Shown piece after piece: positions 24,270-37,774 of a stretch of DNA of 64,000 bases (position 1 is the first letter of the stretch; each line of letters starts with the position of its first letter). The position numbers and the translations under genes were made by a program. The stretch comes from Areca catechu. Lineage: Eukaryota; Streptophyta; Magnoliopsida; Arecales; Arecaceae. The stretch covers positions 2,356,001 through 2,420,000 of the forward strand of contig JAHSVC010000031.1 in NCBI GenBank assembly GCA_021397845.1, in the 5' to 3' direction. The notes beneath the pieces are model-generated. The model saw only the letters and a list, made by a program, of their open reading frames with translations, was not told the origin of the DNA and searched no databases.

Positions 24270-26606
24270 TGAATGATTATGCCCTGAAAGCAATTGAAAG
24301 ATTGTATTTTGATCCCAAAATCAATGAATTGACATTTTATAATAAAGACATTATTTTCATCATTTGCTGTGTCTTTTTGATTTTATGATGAATCCAATAG
24401 ATTAGGGCTATGGTTCTAGGGTTATGATGAGATCATACCAGTGAGACCTAAAGCCTTAAAACCCTAATCTAAATATTCCTGGTCGATGGGACATTGAGTT
24501 GGGGATCAATGTTTCTGGCAAGACCAGCACATCCTATATATGTTTTGTGATGAGGGTGACTAATCTCACAGTCACTTGTGTTTGACACTAATACTAGGAT
24601 GTGAGTGTTCATTAGAGAATTAGTTCACTGAATTGATCCAGATTGAGAATATCTAATGGAACCTTATCTTTTGTTAATAGATAATTCTCATAGTGGGAGT
24701 AGTGCATGTGGTCCTTTGACCTGAGACTACCATAGTACCTTATATATATGAATCCATACTTTGGTTCGCAATCAATCATTACAATGAGTCATGCACGAGG
24801 TGATACTGGTTATGGTGGATTGTATATGGAGGTTGTGAGTAGGTCAACAAAGAATTGATCAGCCCTAGTAAGAGGGAATTGCATCCAGCTAATTTCAAAT
24901 GATGGATTCAGGAAACCTTTGATCAAAGTATGAACATTAGAGTTTTTTCTAATGGTTCATTAATGAATCATCATTATGAAGATTGAGCTAGGAATGAATA
25001 TGAAATTGGATTTGACAAGTATCCATATTCATAATCATATTCGTGATGCAAGTTGATCAAAGGACTGAATTGCCCGTAACTCACCACTGAAGGGTATTTG
25101 GTAATTCCACCAAAATTCCACATCTTCCGGGTAGACATGATACGTTGCTAGACGTCAATCTTGTCTTGTAGGTATATGAGGAGTCATGGTAATTCAAATC
25201 AGTTAGTTTGAATTAAATTCTAATTGACCGAGTCGAGCTAGTTTGAGTTGACCTAAATCGGCTTAGTTGATATCTAACCGAATTAAGTCAAATAGCACTC
25301 GGACCTACTGCTGGCTAGGTGTGGAACCCAATGGGTCACACACAAAAGAAAATTGATAGAGGATTTAATTTGGAATTAAGTCATGTTTGCAGGATAAACA
25401 CACTAGCATGTGTTGTAGACCAAATTTCTATTCGAATCAGATTCAAATTTGGTTCCGAATTGGGCTTAATTGGGTTCTAATTGAACCAGATTAAGGTCCA
25501 ATTTAGTTTTAGGACATTGGGCTAACCCATGGATGACCCAAGTGAATTAAGTCACTGAGACCCTCTCTCCAAGCCGCCCCTCCCTTTTCTCACCCGCGCG
25601 TGCCAAGAAGAAGAGTCCACACGCGTGGACTCCTCTTAATACGTGTGAGAAAGAAAATAATGTCAGAGAAATATCTGAAAAAGGGGCGATTCAGATCCTT
25701 GTCTGGCACCCTTGGATCTGGATCTGATGGCCAGAAGAAATTAAGGAAAAGATCCGTCGCTTTTCGTCGCAAATTCGTCTCCAAAAGTCGTGATTCTTCC
25801 TGAAGTTTTTCCGAGAGTCCTCCTCGTCGGAAAAATGAAATTAAATTGGAGAATCATGATTTTGGTTGAGGGGATGCGTGAGGAATGAGGATCGTGATTC
25901 CTGGGGTTTCAGAGGGTTATTGTTTTGAGAAGACACCCCTTTGAGATCTATAAATAGGGTTGGTTCTCGGGGGTTTTCACGCAACATAATTCAGAGATCC
26001 ATTCCCTTTCTTCCTCTCCAAATACTCCTTCCCCTTGTTCTTGTTGGGTATTGTTTCCTTACAGAGGTATCCTCTGTCGAAACTCCGACCCTAAACAAGA
26101 ATAAGAAGAAGGTCTTGAACGGTAAAGGAAGAAAAGGAAAGGATATGTTCTTCTTTTCCTTCTTGAATTAAGACTTTGCCTGTCTTAATTTTTCTTCCAA
26201 TTCAATTCAAGAAAAGGAATTCAAGAAAGGGAATTCTTGAAGAAAATTCAAGAAGAGGAAAAAGGAAGAAAAGAAATTTCAAGAAAGAAAATTTTAGCCT
26301 GAAGTCCAAGATTGAATTCAAATTCTGAAAAAGAATTCAAGAAGAGGAGCCAAGAACTAGAAATCGTTGTCTTCATCTTTTCTGTGTAGATCACCATTGG
26401 AGGGTGAACATTTGGGCACCTGGTGGAGATTCAGAGTTTGGATTTTGCGATACAGGTTGGTATCTTATTTATATTAAATCTTATATATACATCTTATATG
26501 TTTTAATTCTTTTAAGGAGATCTTGGGTTAAAGGTTTGGTGAAGATTTCTAAAGAAAAAAATAAAATTTTGAAATCTATGTTTCCGCCTTGCCATCAAAC
26601 CCTACA
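24270..26606 (+). repeat. B LTR4
   Basis: 2337 bp, the shortest B LTR, with many single-base deletions relative to LTR3, often in short runs. TATA box at 25949-25956. Same TGAATGATTATGCCC start as LTR3. Confidence 0.9.
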
Positions 26607-27602
26607 GTGACATAGTTTTCTTGTTCTGTATGTAGATGACATACTCCTCATTGGGAATGATATTCCATGTTACAATCGGTCAAGGTATGGTTTCTAAACA
26701 GTTTTCCATGAAAGACTTGGGAGAAGCATCTTATATTAGGCATCAAGATCTATAGAGATAGATCTAGGAGGATGCTAGGTTTATCCCAGTCTAGGTACAT
26801 TGACCAAGTGCTAAAAAAATTTAGCATGGAGGAAAGTCAAAGAGGTTACTTACCTATTGGTCATGCTACATCTTTCTAAGAAGATTCTCCTAAGACACCT
26901 GAAGAAAGAAATAGAATGAATTCTATACCTTATGCTTCGGCAGTAGGGTCTATTATTATGCTATGCTATGTACTAGGCTTGATGTGGCATATGCCTTAGG
27001 TATAGCCAGCAGGTTTTAGGCTGATCTAGGAGAGGATCATTGGAAGGCTGTGAAAAATATTCTTAAGTACTCAAGAATAACTAAGGATATTTTTCTAATA
27101 TACGGAGGATCTGATCTTAAACTAGAAGCTTATTCAGATTCTAGTTTCAATCAGATCCAGATCATAGCAAATCTATATCTGGGTATGTTTTTACCCTTAT
27201 GGAGGAGCTGTAAGCTGGAAAGTTCTAAACAGCAAATTGTAGCAGACTCAACAACTGAGGCAGAGTACATTGCTATTAGTGAAGCTGCCAAGGAAGCTGT
27301 CTGGATGAAGAAGTTCATATCAGAGTTGGGCGTAGTTCCTGAGATTGAAGGTCCAGTATAACTTTACTGTGATAATACGGGGGCTGTTGCTCAAGCAAAG
27401 GAACCAAGAGCTCATCACAAATCAAAGCATATTCTAAAATGCTTCCATCTCGTTCGAGAGATTGTCGAAAGACAAGAGTCTGCATTAAAAGGGTAGAAAC
27501 GAAGAACAACGTAGCGACCCGTTCACTAAGGCTCTATCACAGCGAGAGTTTGATCGCCACCTTGATTGTATGGGGTTAAGATTTAAAGGCGATTGGCTTT
27601 AG
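26607..27602 (+). pseudogene. Unit U2: RT C-terminal half and RNase H
   Basis: Starts GTGACATAG, with about ten small deletions in the RT half. The RNase H part is open at 27050-27361 (YLGMF, ADSTTEAEYIA, WMKKFISELG) and stops at GPV* where CAC/CAT-type codons are TAA. This TAA is shared with U3 and U4, marking a common ancestor. A missing base near 27475 shifts the tail (RQEVCIKR region). Confidence 0.82.
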
Positions 27603-27615
27603 TGCAAGTGGAGAT

Positions 27616-29961
27616 TGAAGGATTGTGCCCTGAAAGCCCAATTGAAATATTGTATTTTGATCCCAAAATCAATGAATTGAAATTTTATATTAAAGGCATT
27701 ATTTTCATCATTTGCTGTGTCTTTTTGATTTTATGATGAACCCCATAGATTAGGGCTATGGTTCTAGGGTTATGATGAGATCATACCAGTGAGACCTAAA
27801 GACTTAAAACCCTAATCTAAAATATTCCTGGTCGATGGGCATTGAGTTGGGGATCAATGTTTCCGGCAAGACCAGCACATCCATATATGTGTTTGTGATG
27901 GGGTGACTGATCTCACAGTCACTTGTGTTTGAACTAATACTAGGATATGAGTGTTCATTAGAGAATGTGTTCACTGAATTGATCCAGATTGAGAATATCT
28001 AATGGAACCTTATTTGTTTGTCAATAGATAATTCTCATAGTGGGAGTAGTGCATGTGGTCCTTTGACCTGAGACTACCGTAGTACCTATATATATGAATC
28101 CATACTTTGGTTCGCAATCAATCATGACACTGAGTCATGCACGAGGTGATACTGGTTATGGTGGATTGTATATGGAGGTTGTGAGTAGGTCAACAAGGAA
28201 TTGATCAGCCCTAGTAAGAGGGAATTGCATCCAGCTAATTTCAAATGATGGATTCAGGAAACCTTTGATCAAAGTATGAACATTAGAGTTTTTTTCTAAT
28301 GGTTCATTAATGAATCATCATTATGAAGATGAGCTAGGGATGAATATGAAATTGGATTTGACAAGTATCCATATTCATAATCATATTCGTGATGCAGTTG
28401 ATCAAAGGACTGAATTGCCCGGTAACTCACCACTGAAGGGTATTTTGGTAATTCCACCAAAATTTCCACATCTTCCGGGTAGACATGATACGTTGCTAGA
28501 TGTCAATCTTGTCTTGTAGGTATATGATTGAGTATGGTAATTCAAATCAGTTAGTTTGAATTAAATCTAATTGACCGAGTCGAGCTAGTTTGAGTTGACC
28601 TAAATCGGCTTAGTTGATATCTAACCGAATTAAGTCAAATAGCACTCGGACCTACTGCTGGCTAGGTGTGGAACCCAATGGGTCACACACAAAAGAAAAT
28701 TGATAGAGGATTTAATTTGGAATTAAGTCATGTTTGCAGGATAAACACACTAGCATGTGTTGTAGACCAAATTTCTATTCGAATCAGATTCAAATTTGGT
28801 TCCGAATTGGGCTTAATTGGGTTCTAATTGAACCAGATTAAGGTCCAATTTAGTTTTTAGGACATTGGGCTAACCCATGGATGAACCCAAGTGAATTAAG
28901 TTCACTGAGACCCTCTCTCCAAGCCGCCCTCTCCCTTTTCTCACCCGCGCTTGCCAGAAGAAGAGTCCACACCGTGGACTCCTCTTAATACGCGTGAGAA
29001 AGAAAATAATGTCGGAGAAATATCTGAAAAAGGGGTGATTCAGATCCTTGTCTGGCACCCTGGGATCTGGATCGATGGCCAGAAGAAATAAGGAAAAGAT
29101 CCGTCGCTTTTCGGTCGCAAATTCGTCTCCAAAAGTCGTGATTCTTCCTGAAGTTTTTCCGAGAGTCCTCCTCGTCGGAAAACGAAAATTAAATTGGAGA
29201 ATTATGATTTTTGGTTGAGGGGATGCGTGAGGAATGAGGGATCGTGATTCCTGGGGTTTCAGAGGGTTACGTTGTTTTGAGAAGACACCCCTTTGAGATC
29301 TATAAATAGGGTTGGGTTCTCGGGGGTTTTCACGCAACATATTCAGAGATCCAATTCCCTTTCTTCCTCTCCAGAATACTCCTTCCCCTTGTTCTTGTTG
29401 GTATTGTTTCCTTACAGAGGTATCCTCTGTCGAAACTCCGACCCTAAACAAGAATAAGAAGAAGGTCTTGAACGGTAAAGGAAAGAAAAAGGAAGGATAT
29501 GTTCTTCTTTTCCTTCTTGAAATTAAGACTTTGCCTGTCTTAATTTTTCTTCCAATTCAATTCAGAAAAGAAATTCAAAAAGGGAATTCTGAAGAAAATT
29601 CAAGAATAGGAAAAAAGGAAGAAAAGAAATGTTCAGAAAAGAAAATTTTAGCCTGAAAGTCCAAGAATGAATTCCTGAAAAAGAATTCAAGAAGAGGAGC
29701 CAAGAACTAGAAATCGTTGTCTCATCTTTTTCTGTGTAGATCACAATTGGAGGGTGAACAGTTGGGCACCTGGTGGAGATTCGAGTTTGGATTTTTTGCG
29801 CATACAGGTTGGTATCTTAATTTAATATTAAATCTTATATATACATCTTATATGTTTTAATTCTTTTAAGGAGATCTTGGGTTAAAGGTTTGGTAAGATT
29901 TTCAAAGAAAAAAAAATAAAAATTTTGAAATTATGTTTCCGCCTTGCCATCAAACCCTACA
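27616..29961 (+). repeat. B LTR5
   Basis: 2346 bp. Starts TGAAGGATTGTGCCC, shared with LTR6 only. TATA box at 29301-29308. The U3 palindrome is damaged (GAGTCCACACCGTGGACTC, one base short of symmetric). Confidence 0.9.
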
Positions 29962-30993
29962 TGACATAGTTTTCTTGGTTCTGTATGTAGATGGGGGGAA
30001 AAAAAAAAAAAAAAAAACCATACTCCTCATTAGGGAATGATATTCCAATGTTTACAATCGTCAAGGTATGAGTTATCTAACATGTTTTCCATGAATAGAC
30101 TTGGGAGAAGCATCTTATATACTAGGCATCAAGATCTATAGATATTGATCTAGGAGGATGCTAGTTTTATCCAAGTCAGGTATCATTGACCAAGTGCTCA
30201 AAAATTTAGCATGGAGGAAAAGTTATAAAGAGTTACTTACCTATTGGTCATGGCATACATCTTTCTAAGAAGTTGTCTCCTAAGACACCTGAGAAAGAAA
30301 AGAATAGAATCTATACCTTATGCTTCGCAGAGGGTCTATTAATTGTTATGCTATGCTAGGTACTAGGCTTGATGTTGGCATATGCCTTAGGTATAGCCTA
30401 GCATGTTTCTGGCTGATCTAGGAAGAGGACATGGAAGGCGTGAAAAATATCTAGACTCCAGAAGAATTAATGATATTTGTCTAATATCCGGAGCTTCTGA
30501 TCTTAAACTAAAGCTTATTCGTATTCTAGTTTTCATCAGATCCAGATCATAGCAAATCTATATCTTGGTATGTTTTTTTACCCTTAATGGAGGAGCTGTA
30601 AGCTGGAAAAGTTCTAAACAGCAAATTGTAGCAGACTCAACAACTGAGACAGAGTACATTGCTATTAGTGAAGCTGCCAAGGAAGCTGTTTGGATGAAGA
30701 AGTTCATATCAGAGTTGGGCGTAGTTCCTGAGATTGAAGGTCCAGTATAACTTTACTGTGATAATACGGGGGCTGTTGCTCAAGCAAAGGAACCAAGAGC
30801 TCATCACAAATCAAAGCATATTCTAAGATGCTTCCATCTCGTTCGAGAGATTGTCGAAAGACAAGAAGTCTGCATTAAAAGGGTAGAAACGAAGAACAAC
30901 GTAGCAGACCCGTTCACTAAGGCTCTATCACAGCGAGAGTTTGATCGCCACCTTGATTGTATGGGGTTAAGATTTAAAGGCGATTGGCTTTAG
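29962..30993 (+). pseudogene. Unit U3: RT C-terminal half and RNase H, heavily scrambled
   Basis: The part from 29993 to about 30560 has an unusually dense set of one- and two-base insertions and deletions. A run of six G and nineteen A (29993-30017) replaces the AC after the YVDD Asp codons. After about 30565 the sequence becomes clean again: 30565-30750 is open and ends at the GPV* stop shared with U2 and U4. The abrupt change in quality inside one unit suggests a join or poorly polished sequence rather than biology. Confidence 0.75.
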
Positions 30994-31006
30994 TGCAAGT
31001 GGAGAT

Positions 31007-33367
31007 TGAAGGATTGTGCCCTGAAAGCCAATTGAAATATTGTATTTTGATCCCAAAATCAATGAATTGAAATTTTATATTAAAGGCATTATTTTCATCA
31101 TTTGCTGTGTCTTTTTGATTTTATGATGAACCCCATAGATTAGGGCTATGGTTCTAGGGTTATGATGAGATCATACCAGTGAGACCTAAAGCCTTAAAAC
31201 CCTAATCTAAAATATTCCTGGTCGATGGGACATGAGTTGGGGATCAATGTTTCCGGCAAGACCAGCACATCCTATATATGTTTTGTGATGAGGGTGACTG
31301 ATCTCACAGTCACTTGTGTTTGAGACTAATACTAGGATATGAGTGTTCATTAGAGAATGAGTTCACTGAATTAATCCAGATTGAGAATATCTAATGGAAC
31401 CTGATTTGTTTGTCAATAGATAATTCTCATAGTGGGAGTAGTGCATGTGGTCCTTTGACCTGAGACTACCATAGTACCTTATATATATGAATCCATACTT
31501 TGGTTCGCAATCAATCATGACACTGAGTCATGCACGAGGTGATACTGGTTATGGTGGATTTTATATGGAGGTTGTGAGTAGGTCAACAAGGAATTGATCA
31601 GCCCTAGAAAGAGGGAATAGCATCCAGCTAATTTCAAATGATGGATTCAGGAAACCTTTGATCAAAGTATGAACATTAGAGTTATTTTCTAATGGTTCAT
31701 TAATGAATCATCATTATGAAGATTGAGCTAGGGATGAATATGAAATTGGATTTGACAAGTATCCATATTCATAATCATATTCGGGATGCAAGTTGATCAA
31801 AGGACTGAATTGCCTGGTAACTGACCACTGAAGGGTATTTTGGTAATTTCACCAAAATTCCACATCTTCCCGGTAGACATGATACGTTGCTAGATGTCAA
31901 TCTTGTCTTGTAGGTATATGATTGAGTCATGGTAATTCAAATCAGTTAGTTTGAATTAGATTCTAATTGACCGAGTCGAGCTAGTTTGAGTTGACCTAAA
32001 TCGGCTTAGTTGATATATAACCGAATTAAGTCAAATAGCACTCGGACCTACTGCTGGCTAGGTGTGGAACCCAATGGGTCACACACAAAAGAAAATTGAT
32101 GGAGGATTTAATTTGGAATTAATCATGTTTGTAGGATAAACACACTAGCATGTGTTGTTGACCAAATTTCTATTCGAATCAGATTCAAATTTGGTTCCGA
32201 ATTGGGCTTAATTGGGTTCTAATTGAACCAGATTAAGGTCCAATTTAATTTATAGGACATTGGGCTAACCCATGGCTGAACCCAAGTGAATTAAGTTCAC
32301 TGAGACCCTCTCTCCAAGCCGCCCTCTCCCTTTTCTCACCCGCGTGTGCAAGAAGAAGAGTCCACACGCGTGGACTCCTCTTAATACGCGTGAGAAAGAA
32401 AATAATGTCGGAGAAATATCTGAAAAAGGGGCGATTCAGATCCTTGTCTGGCACCCTTGGATCTGGATCTGATGGCCAGAAGAAATTAAGGAAAAGATCC
32501 ATCGCTTTTCGGTCGCAAATTCGTCTCCAAAAGTCGTGATTCTTCCTGAAGTTTTTCCGAGAGTCCTCCTCGTCGAAAAAACAAAATTAAATTGGAGAAT
32601 CATGATTTTTGATTGAGGGGATGCGTGAGGAATGAGGGATCGTGATTCCTGGGGTTTCAGAGGGTTACGTTGTTTTGAGAAGACACCCCTCTGAGATCTA
32701 TAAATAGGGTTAGGTTCTCGGGGGTTTTCATGCAACATAATTCAGAGATCCAATTCCCTTTCTTCCTCTGCAGAATACTCCTTCCCCTTGTTCTTGTTGG
32801 GTATTGTTTCCCTTACAGAGGTATCCTCTGTCGAAACTCCGACCCTAAACAAGAATAAGAAGAAGGTCTTGAACGGTAAAGGAAAGAAAAAGGAAAGGAT
32901 ATGTTCTTCTTCTTTTCCTTCTTGAATTAAGACTTTGCCTGTCTTAATTTTTCTTCCAATTCAATTCAAGAAAAGGAATTCAAGAAAGGGAATTCTTGAA
33001 GAAAATTCAAGAAGAGGAAAAAAGGAAGAAAAGAAATTTTCAAGAAAGAAAATTCAGCCTGAAAGTCCAAGAATTAAATTCTTGAAAAGAATTCAAGAAG
33101 AGGAGCCAAGAACTAGAAATCGTTGTCTTCATCTTTTTCTGTGTAGATCACCATTGGAGGGTGAACATTGGGCACCTGGTGGAGATTCAGAGTTTGGATT
33201 TTTGCGATACAGGTTAGTATCTTAATTTAAGATTAAATCTTATATATACATTTTATATGTTGTAATTCTTTTAAGGAGATCTTGGGTTAAAGGTTTGGTG
33301 AAGATTTTAAAAGAAAAGAAATAAAAATTTTGAAATCTATGTTTCTGCCTTGCCATCAAACCCTACA
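31007..33367 (+). repeat. B LTR6
   Basis: 2361 bp, same start and TATATTAAAGGCATT variant as LTR5. TATA box at 32699-32706. Followed by GTGACATAG. Confidence 0.9.
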
Positions 33368-34376
33368 GTGACATAGTTTTCTTGGTTCTGTATGTAGATG
33401 ACATACTCCTCATTAGGAATGATATCCCAATGTTACAATCGGTCAAGGTATGGTTATCTAAACAATTTTCCATGAAAGACTTGGGAGAAGCATCTTATAT
33501 ACTAGGCATCAAGATCTATAGAGATAGATCTAGGAGGATGCTAGGTTTATCCCAGTCTAGGTACATTGACCAAGTGCTAAAAAAATTTAGCATGGAGGAA
33601 AGTAAAAGAGGTTACTTACCTATTGGTCATGGCATACATCTTTCTAAGAAGATGTCTCCTAAGACACTTGAAGAAAGAAATAGAATGAATTCTATACCTT
33701 ATGCTTCGGCAGTAGGGTCTATTATGTATGCTATGCTATGTACTAGGCCTGATGTGGCATATGCCTTAGGTATAGCCAGCAGGTTTCAGGCTGATCCAGG
33801 AGAGGATCATTGGAAGGCTGTGAAAAATATTCTTAAGTACTTAAGAAGAACTAAGAATATTTTTCTAATATACGGAGGATCTGATCTTAAACTAGAAGCT
33901 TATTCAGATTCTAGTTTTCAATCAGATCCAGATCATAGCAAATCTATATCTGGGTATGTTTTTACCCTTAATGGAGGAGCTGTAAGCTGGAAAAGTTCTA
34001 AACAGCAAATTGTAGCTGACTCAACAATGATGCAGAGTACATTGCTGTTAGTGAAGCTGCCAAGGAAGCTGTCTGGATGAAGAAGTTCATATCAGAGTTG
34101 GGCATAGTTCCTGAGATTGAAGGTCCAGTATAACTTTACTATGATAATACAGGGGATGTTGCTCAAGCAAAGGAACCAAGAGCTCATCACAAATCAAAGC
34201 ATATTCTAAGACGCTTCCATCTCGTTCGAGAGATTGTCGAAAGACAAGAAGTCTGCATTAAAAGGGTAGAAACGAAGAACAACGTAGCAGACCCGTTCAC
34301 TAAGGCTCTATCACAGCGAGAGTTTGTTTGCCACCTTGATTGTATGTGGTTAAGATTTAAAGGCGATTGGCTTTAG
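33368..34376 (+). pseudogene. Unit U4: RT C-terminal half and RNase H, best preserved copy
   Basis: Open from 33382 to 34080 (232 codons): YVDDILLI, the RT thumb region, and the RNase H start (LKLEAYSDSSF, GYVFTLNGGAVSWKS). A two-base deletion near 34027 in the STTEAEY motif shifts the frame. Downstream the GPV* TAA stop and DNTG, REIVERQEVCIKR and ADPFTKAL motifs remain recognisable. It is the longest readable frame in the array. It has no gag, primer site or N-terminal RT, so it cannot act alone. Confidence 0.85.
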
Positions 34377-34390
34377 TGCAAGTGGGAGAT

Positions 34391-36751
34391 TGAAAGATTG
34401 TGCCCTGAAAGCCAATTGAAATATTGTATTTTGATCCCAAAATCAATGAATTGACATTTTATAATAAAGGCATTATTTTCATCATTTGCTGTGTCTTTTG
34501 ATTTTATGATGAACCCCATAGATTAGGGCTATGGTTCTAGGGTTATGATGAGATCATACCAGTGAGACCTAAAGCCTTAAAACCCTAATCTAAAATATTC
34601 CTGGTCGATGGGACATTGAGTTGGGGATCAATGTTTCCGGCAAGACCAGCACATCCAATATATGTATTGTGATGAGGGTGACTGATCTCACAGTCACTTG
34701 TGTTTGACACTAATACTAGGATGTGAGTGTTCATTAGAGAATGAGTTCACTGAATTGATCCAGATTGAGAATATCTAATGGAACCTTATCTGTTTGTCAA
34801 TAGATAATTCCCATAGTGGGAGTAGTGCATGTGGTCCTTTGACCTGAGACTACCATAGTACCTTATATATATGAATCCATACTTTGGTTCGCAATCAATC
34901 ATTACAATGAGTCATGCACAAGGTGATACTGGTTATGGTGGATTGTATATGGAGGTTGTGAGTAGGTCAACAAGAATTGATCAGCCCTAGTAAGAGGGAA
35001 TAGCATCCAGCTAATTTCAAATGATGGATTCAGGAAACCTTGATCAAATTATGAACATTAGAGTAATTTTCTAATGGTTCATTAATGAATCATCATTATG
35101 AAGATTGAGCTAGGGATGAATATGAAATTGGATTTGACAAGTATCCATATTCATAATCATATTCGGGATGCAAGTTGATCAAAGGACTGAATTGCCCGGT
35201 AACTCACCATTGAAGGGTATTTTTGTAATTTACCAAAATTTCACATCTTCCCGGTAGACATGATACGTTCCTAGATGTCAATCTTGTCTTGTAGGTATAT
35301 GATTGGGTCATAGTAATTCAAATCAATTAGTTCGAATTAGATTCTAATTGACCGAGTCGAGCTAGTTTGAGTTGACCTAAATCGGCTTAGTTGATATCTA
35401 ACCGAATTAAGTCAAATAGCACTCGGACCTACTGCTGGCTAGGTGTGGAACCCAATGGGTCACACACAAAAGAAAATTGATGGAGGATTTAATTTGGAAT
35501 TAAATCATGTTTGCAGGATAAACACACTAGCATGTGTTGTAGACCAAATTTCTATTCGAATCAGATTCAAATTTGGTTCCGAATTGGGCTTAATTGGGTT
35601 CTAATTGAACCAGATTAAGGTCCAATTTAATTTTTAGGACATTGGGCTAACCCATGGATGAACCCAAGTGAATTAAGTTCACTGAGACCCTCTCTCCAAG
35701 CCGCCCTCTCCCTTTTCTCACCCGCGCGTGCCAAGAAGAAGAGTCCACGCGCGTGGACTCCTCTTAATACGCGTGAGAAAGAAAATAACGTCGAAGAAAT
35801 ATCTGAAAAAGGGGTGATTCAGATCCTTGTCTGGCGCCCTTGGATCTGGATCTAATGGCCAGAAAAAATTAAGGAAAAGATCCGTCACTTTTCGGTCGCA
35901 AATTCGCCTCCAAAAGTCGTGATTCTTTCTGAAGTTTTTCTGAGAGTCCTCCTCGTCGAAAAAATGAAAATTAAATCAGAGAATCATGATTTTTGGTTGA
36001 GGGGATGCGTGAGGAATGAGGGATCGTAATTCTTGGGGTTTCAGAGGGTTACGTTGTTTTGAGAAGACACCCCTCTGAGATCTATAAATAGGGTTGGGTT
36101 CTCGGGGGTTTTCACGCAACATAATTAAGGGATCCAATTCCCTTTCTTCCTCTCCAGAATACTCCTTCTCCTTGTTCTTGTTGGATATTGTTTCCCTTAC
36201 AGAGGTATCCTTTGTCGAAACTCTGACCCTAAACAAGAATAAGAAGAAGGTCTTGAATGGTAAAGGAAAGAAAAAGGAAAGGATCTGTTCTTCTTCTTTT
36301 CCTTCTTGAATTAAGACTTTGCCTGTCTTAATTTTTCTTCCAATTCAATTCAAGAAAAGGAATTCAAGAAAGGGAATTCTTGAAGAAAATTCAAGAAGAG
36401 GAAAAAAGGAAGAAAAGAAATTTTCAAGAAAGAAAATTTCAGCCTGAAAGTCCAAGAATGAATTCTTGAAAAAGAATTCAAGAAGAGGAGCCAAGAACTA
36501 GAAATCGTTGTCATCATCTTTTTCTATTTAGATCACCATTGGAGGGTGAACATTTGGGCACCTGGTGGAGATTTGGAGTTTGGATTTTTGCAATACAGGT
36601 TAGTATCTTAATTTAAGATTAAATCTTATATACATCTTATATGTTTTAATTCTTGTAAGGAGATCTTGGGTTAAAGGTTTGGTGAAGATTTCAAAAGAAA
36701 AAAAATAAAAAATTTTTAATCTATGTTTCCGCCTTGCCATCAAACCCTACA
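34391..36751 (+). repeat. B LTR7
   Basis: 2361 bp, starts TGAAAGATTGTGCCC. TATA box at 36083-36090. The U3 core GAGTCCACGCGCGTGGACTC (about 35744-35763) is a perfect 20-bp palindrome. It shares the variant GATACGTTCCTAGATG with LTR8, not with LTR9. Confidence 0.9.
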
Positions 36752-37760
36752 ATGCCATAATCTTCTTGGTTCTGTATGTAGATGACATACTCCTCATTGG
36801 GAATGATATTCCAATGTTACAATCGGTCAAGGTATGGTTATCTAAACAGTTTTCCATGAAAGACTTGGGAGAAGCATCTTATATACTAGGCATCAAGATC
36901 TATAGAGATAGATCTAGGAGGATGCTAGGTTTATCCCAGTCTAGGTACATTGACCAAGTGCTAAAAAGATTTAGCATGGAGGAAAGTAAAAGAGGTTACT
37001 TACCTATTGGTCATGGCATACATCTTTCTAAGAAGATGTCTCCTAAGACACCTGAAGAAAGAAATAGAATGAATTCTATACCTTATGCTTCGACAGTAGG
37101 GTCTATTTTGTATGCTATGCTATGTACTAGGCCTGATGTGGTATATGCCTTAGGTATAGCCAGCAGGTTTCAGGCTGATCCAGGAGAGGATCATTAGAAG
37201 GCTGTAAAAATATTCTTAAGTACTTAAGAAGAACTAAGGATATTTTTCTAATATACGGAGGATCTGATCTTAAACTAGAAGCTTATTCAGATTCTAGTTT
37301 TCAATCAGATCCAGATGATAGCAAATCTATATTTGGGTATGTTTTTACCCTTAATGGAGGAGCTGTAAGCTAGAAGGGTTCTACACTGCAAACTGTAGCT
37401 GATTCAACAACTGAGGTAGAGTACATTGCTGTTAGTGAAGCTGCCAAGGAAGCTGTCTGGATGAAGAAGTTCATATCAGAGTTGGGCGTAGCTCCTGAGA
37501 TTGAAGGTCCAGTATCACTTTACTGTGATAATACGGGGGCTGTTGCTCAGCCAAAGGAACCAAGAGCTTATCACAAATCAAAGCACATTCTGAGACGCTT
37601 CGATCTCGTTCGAGAGATTGTCGAAAGACAAGAAGTCTGCATTAAAAGGGTAGAAACGAAGAACAACATAGCAGACCCGTTCACTAAGGCTCTATCACAG
37701 TGAGAGTTTGATCGCCACCTTGATTGTATGTGGTTAAGATTTAAAGGCGATTGGCTTTAG
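36752..37760 (+). pseudogene. Unit U5: RT C-terminal half and RNase H
   Basis: Starts ATGCCATAA. Open 36766-37197 (YVDDILLIGND to QADPGEDH), then TGG to TAG at 37195. A second TGG to TAG lies at 37371 in the AVSW motif. RNase H is open again at 37461-37703. Both nonsense codons are also present in U6, so they predate the split of these two units. Lacks the GPV* stop of U2-U4. Confidence 0.85.
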
Positions 37761-37774
37761 TGCAAGTGGGAGAT

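Noticed and set aside
29993..30017. Poly-A tract as the tail of a LINE, SINE or processed gene
   Set aside because: It replaces two bases inside an RT codon run, has no TSD or upstream element, and is preceded by G6. An assembly artefact is more likely.
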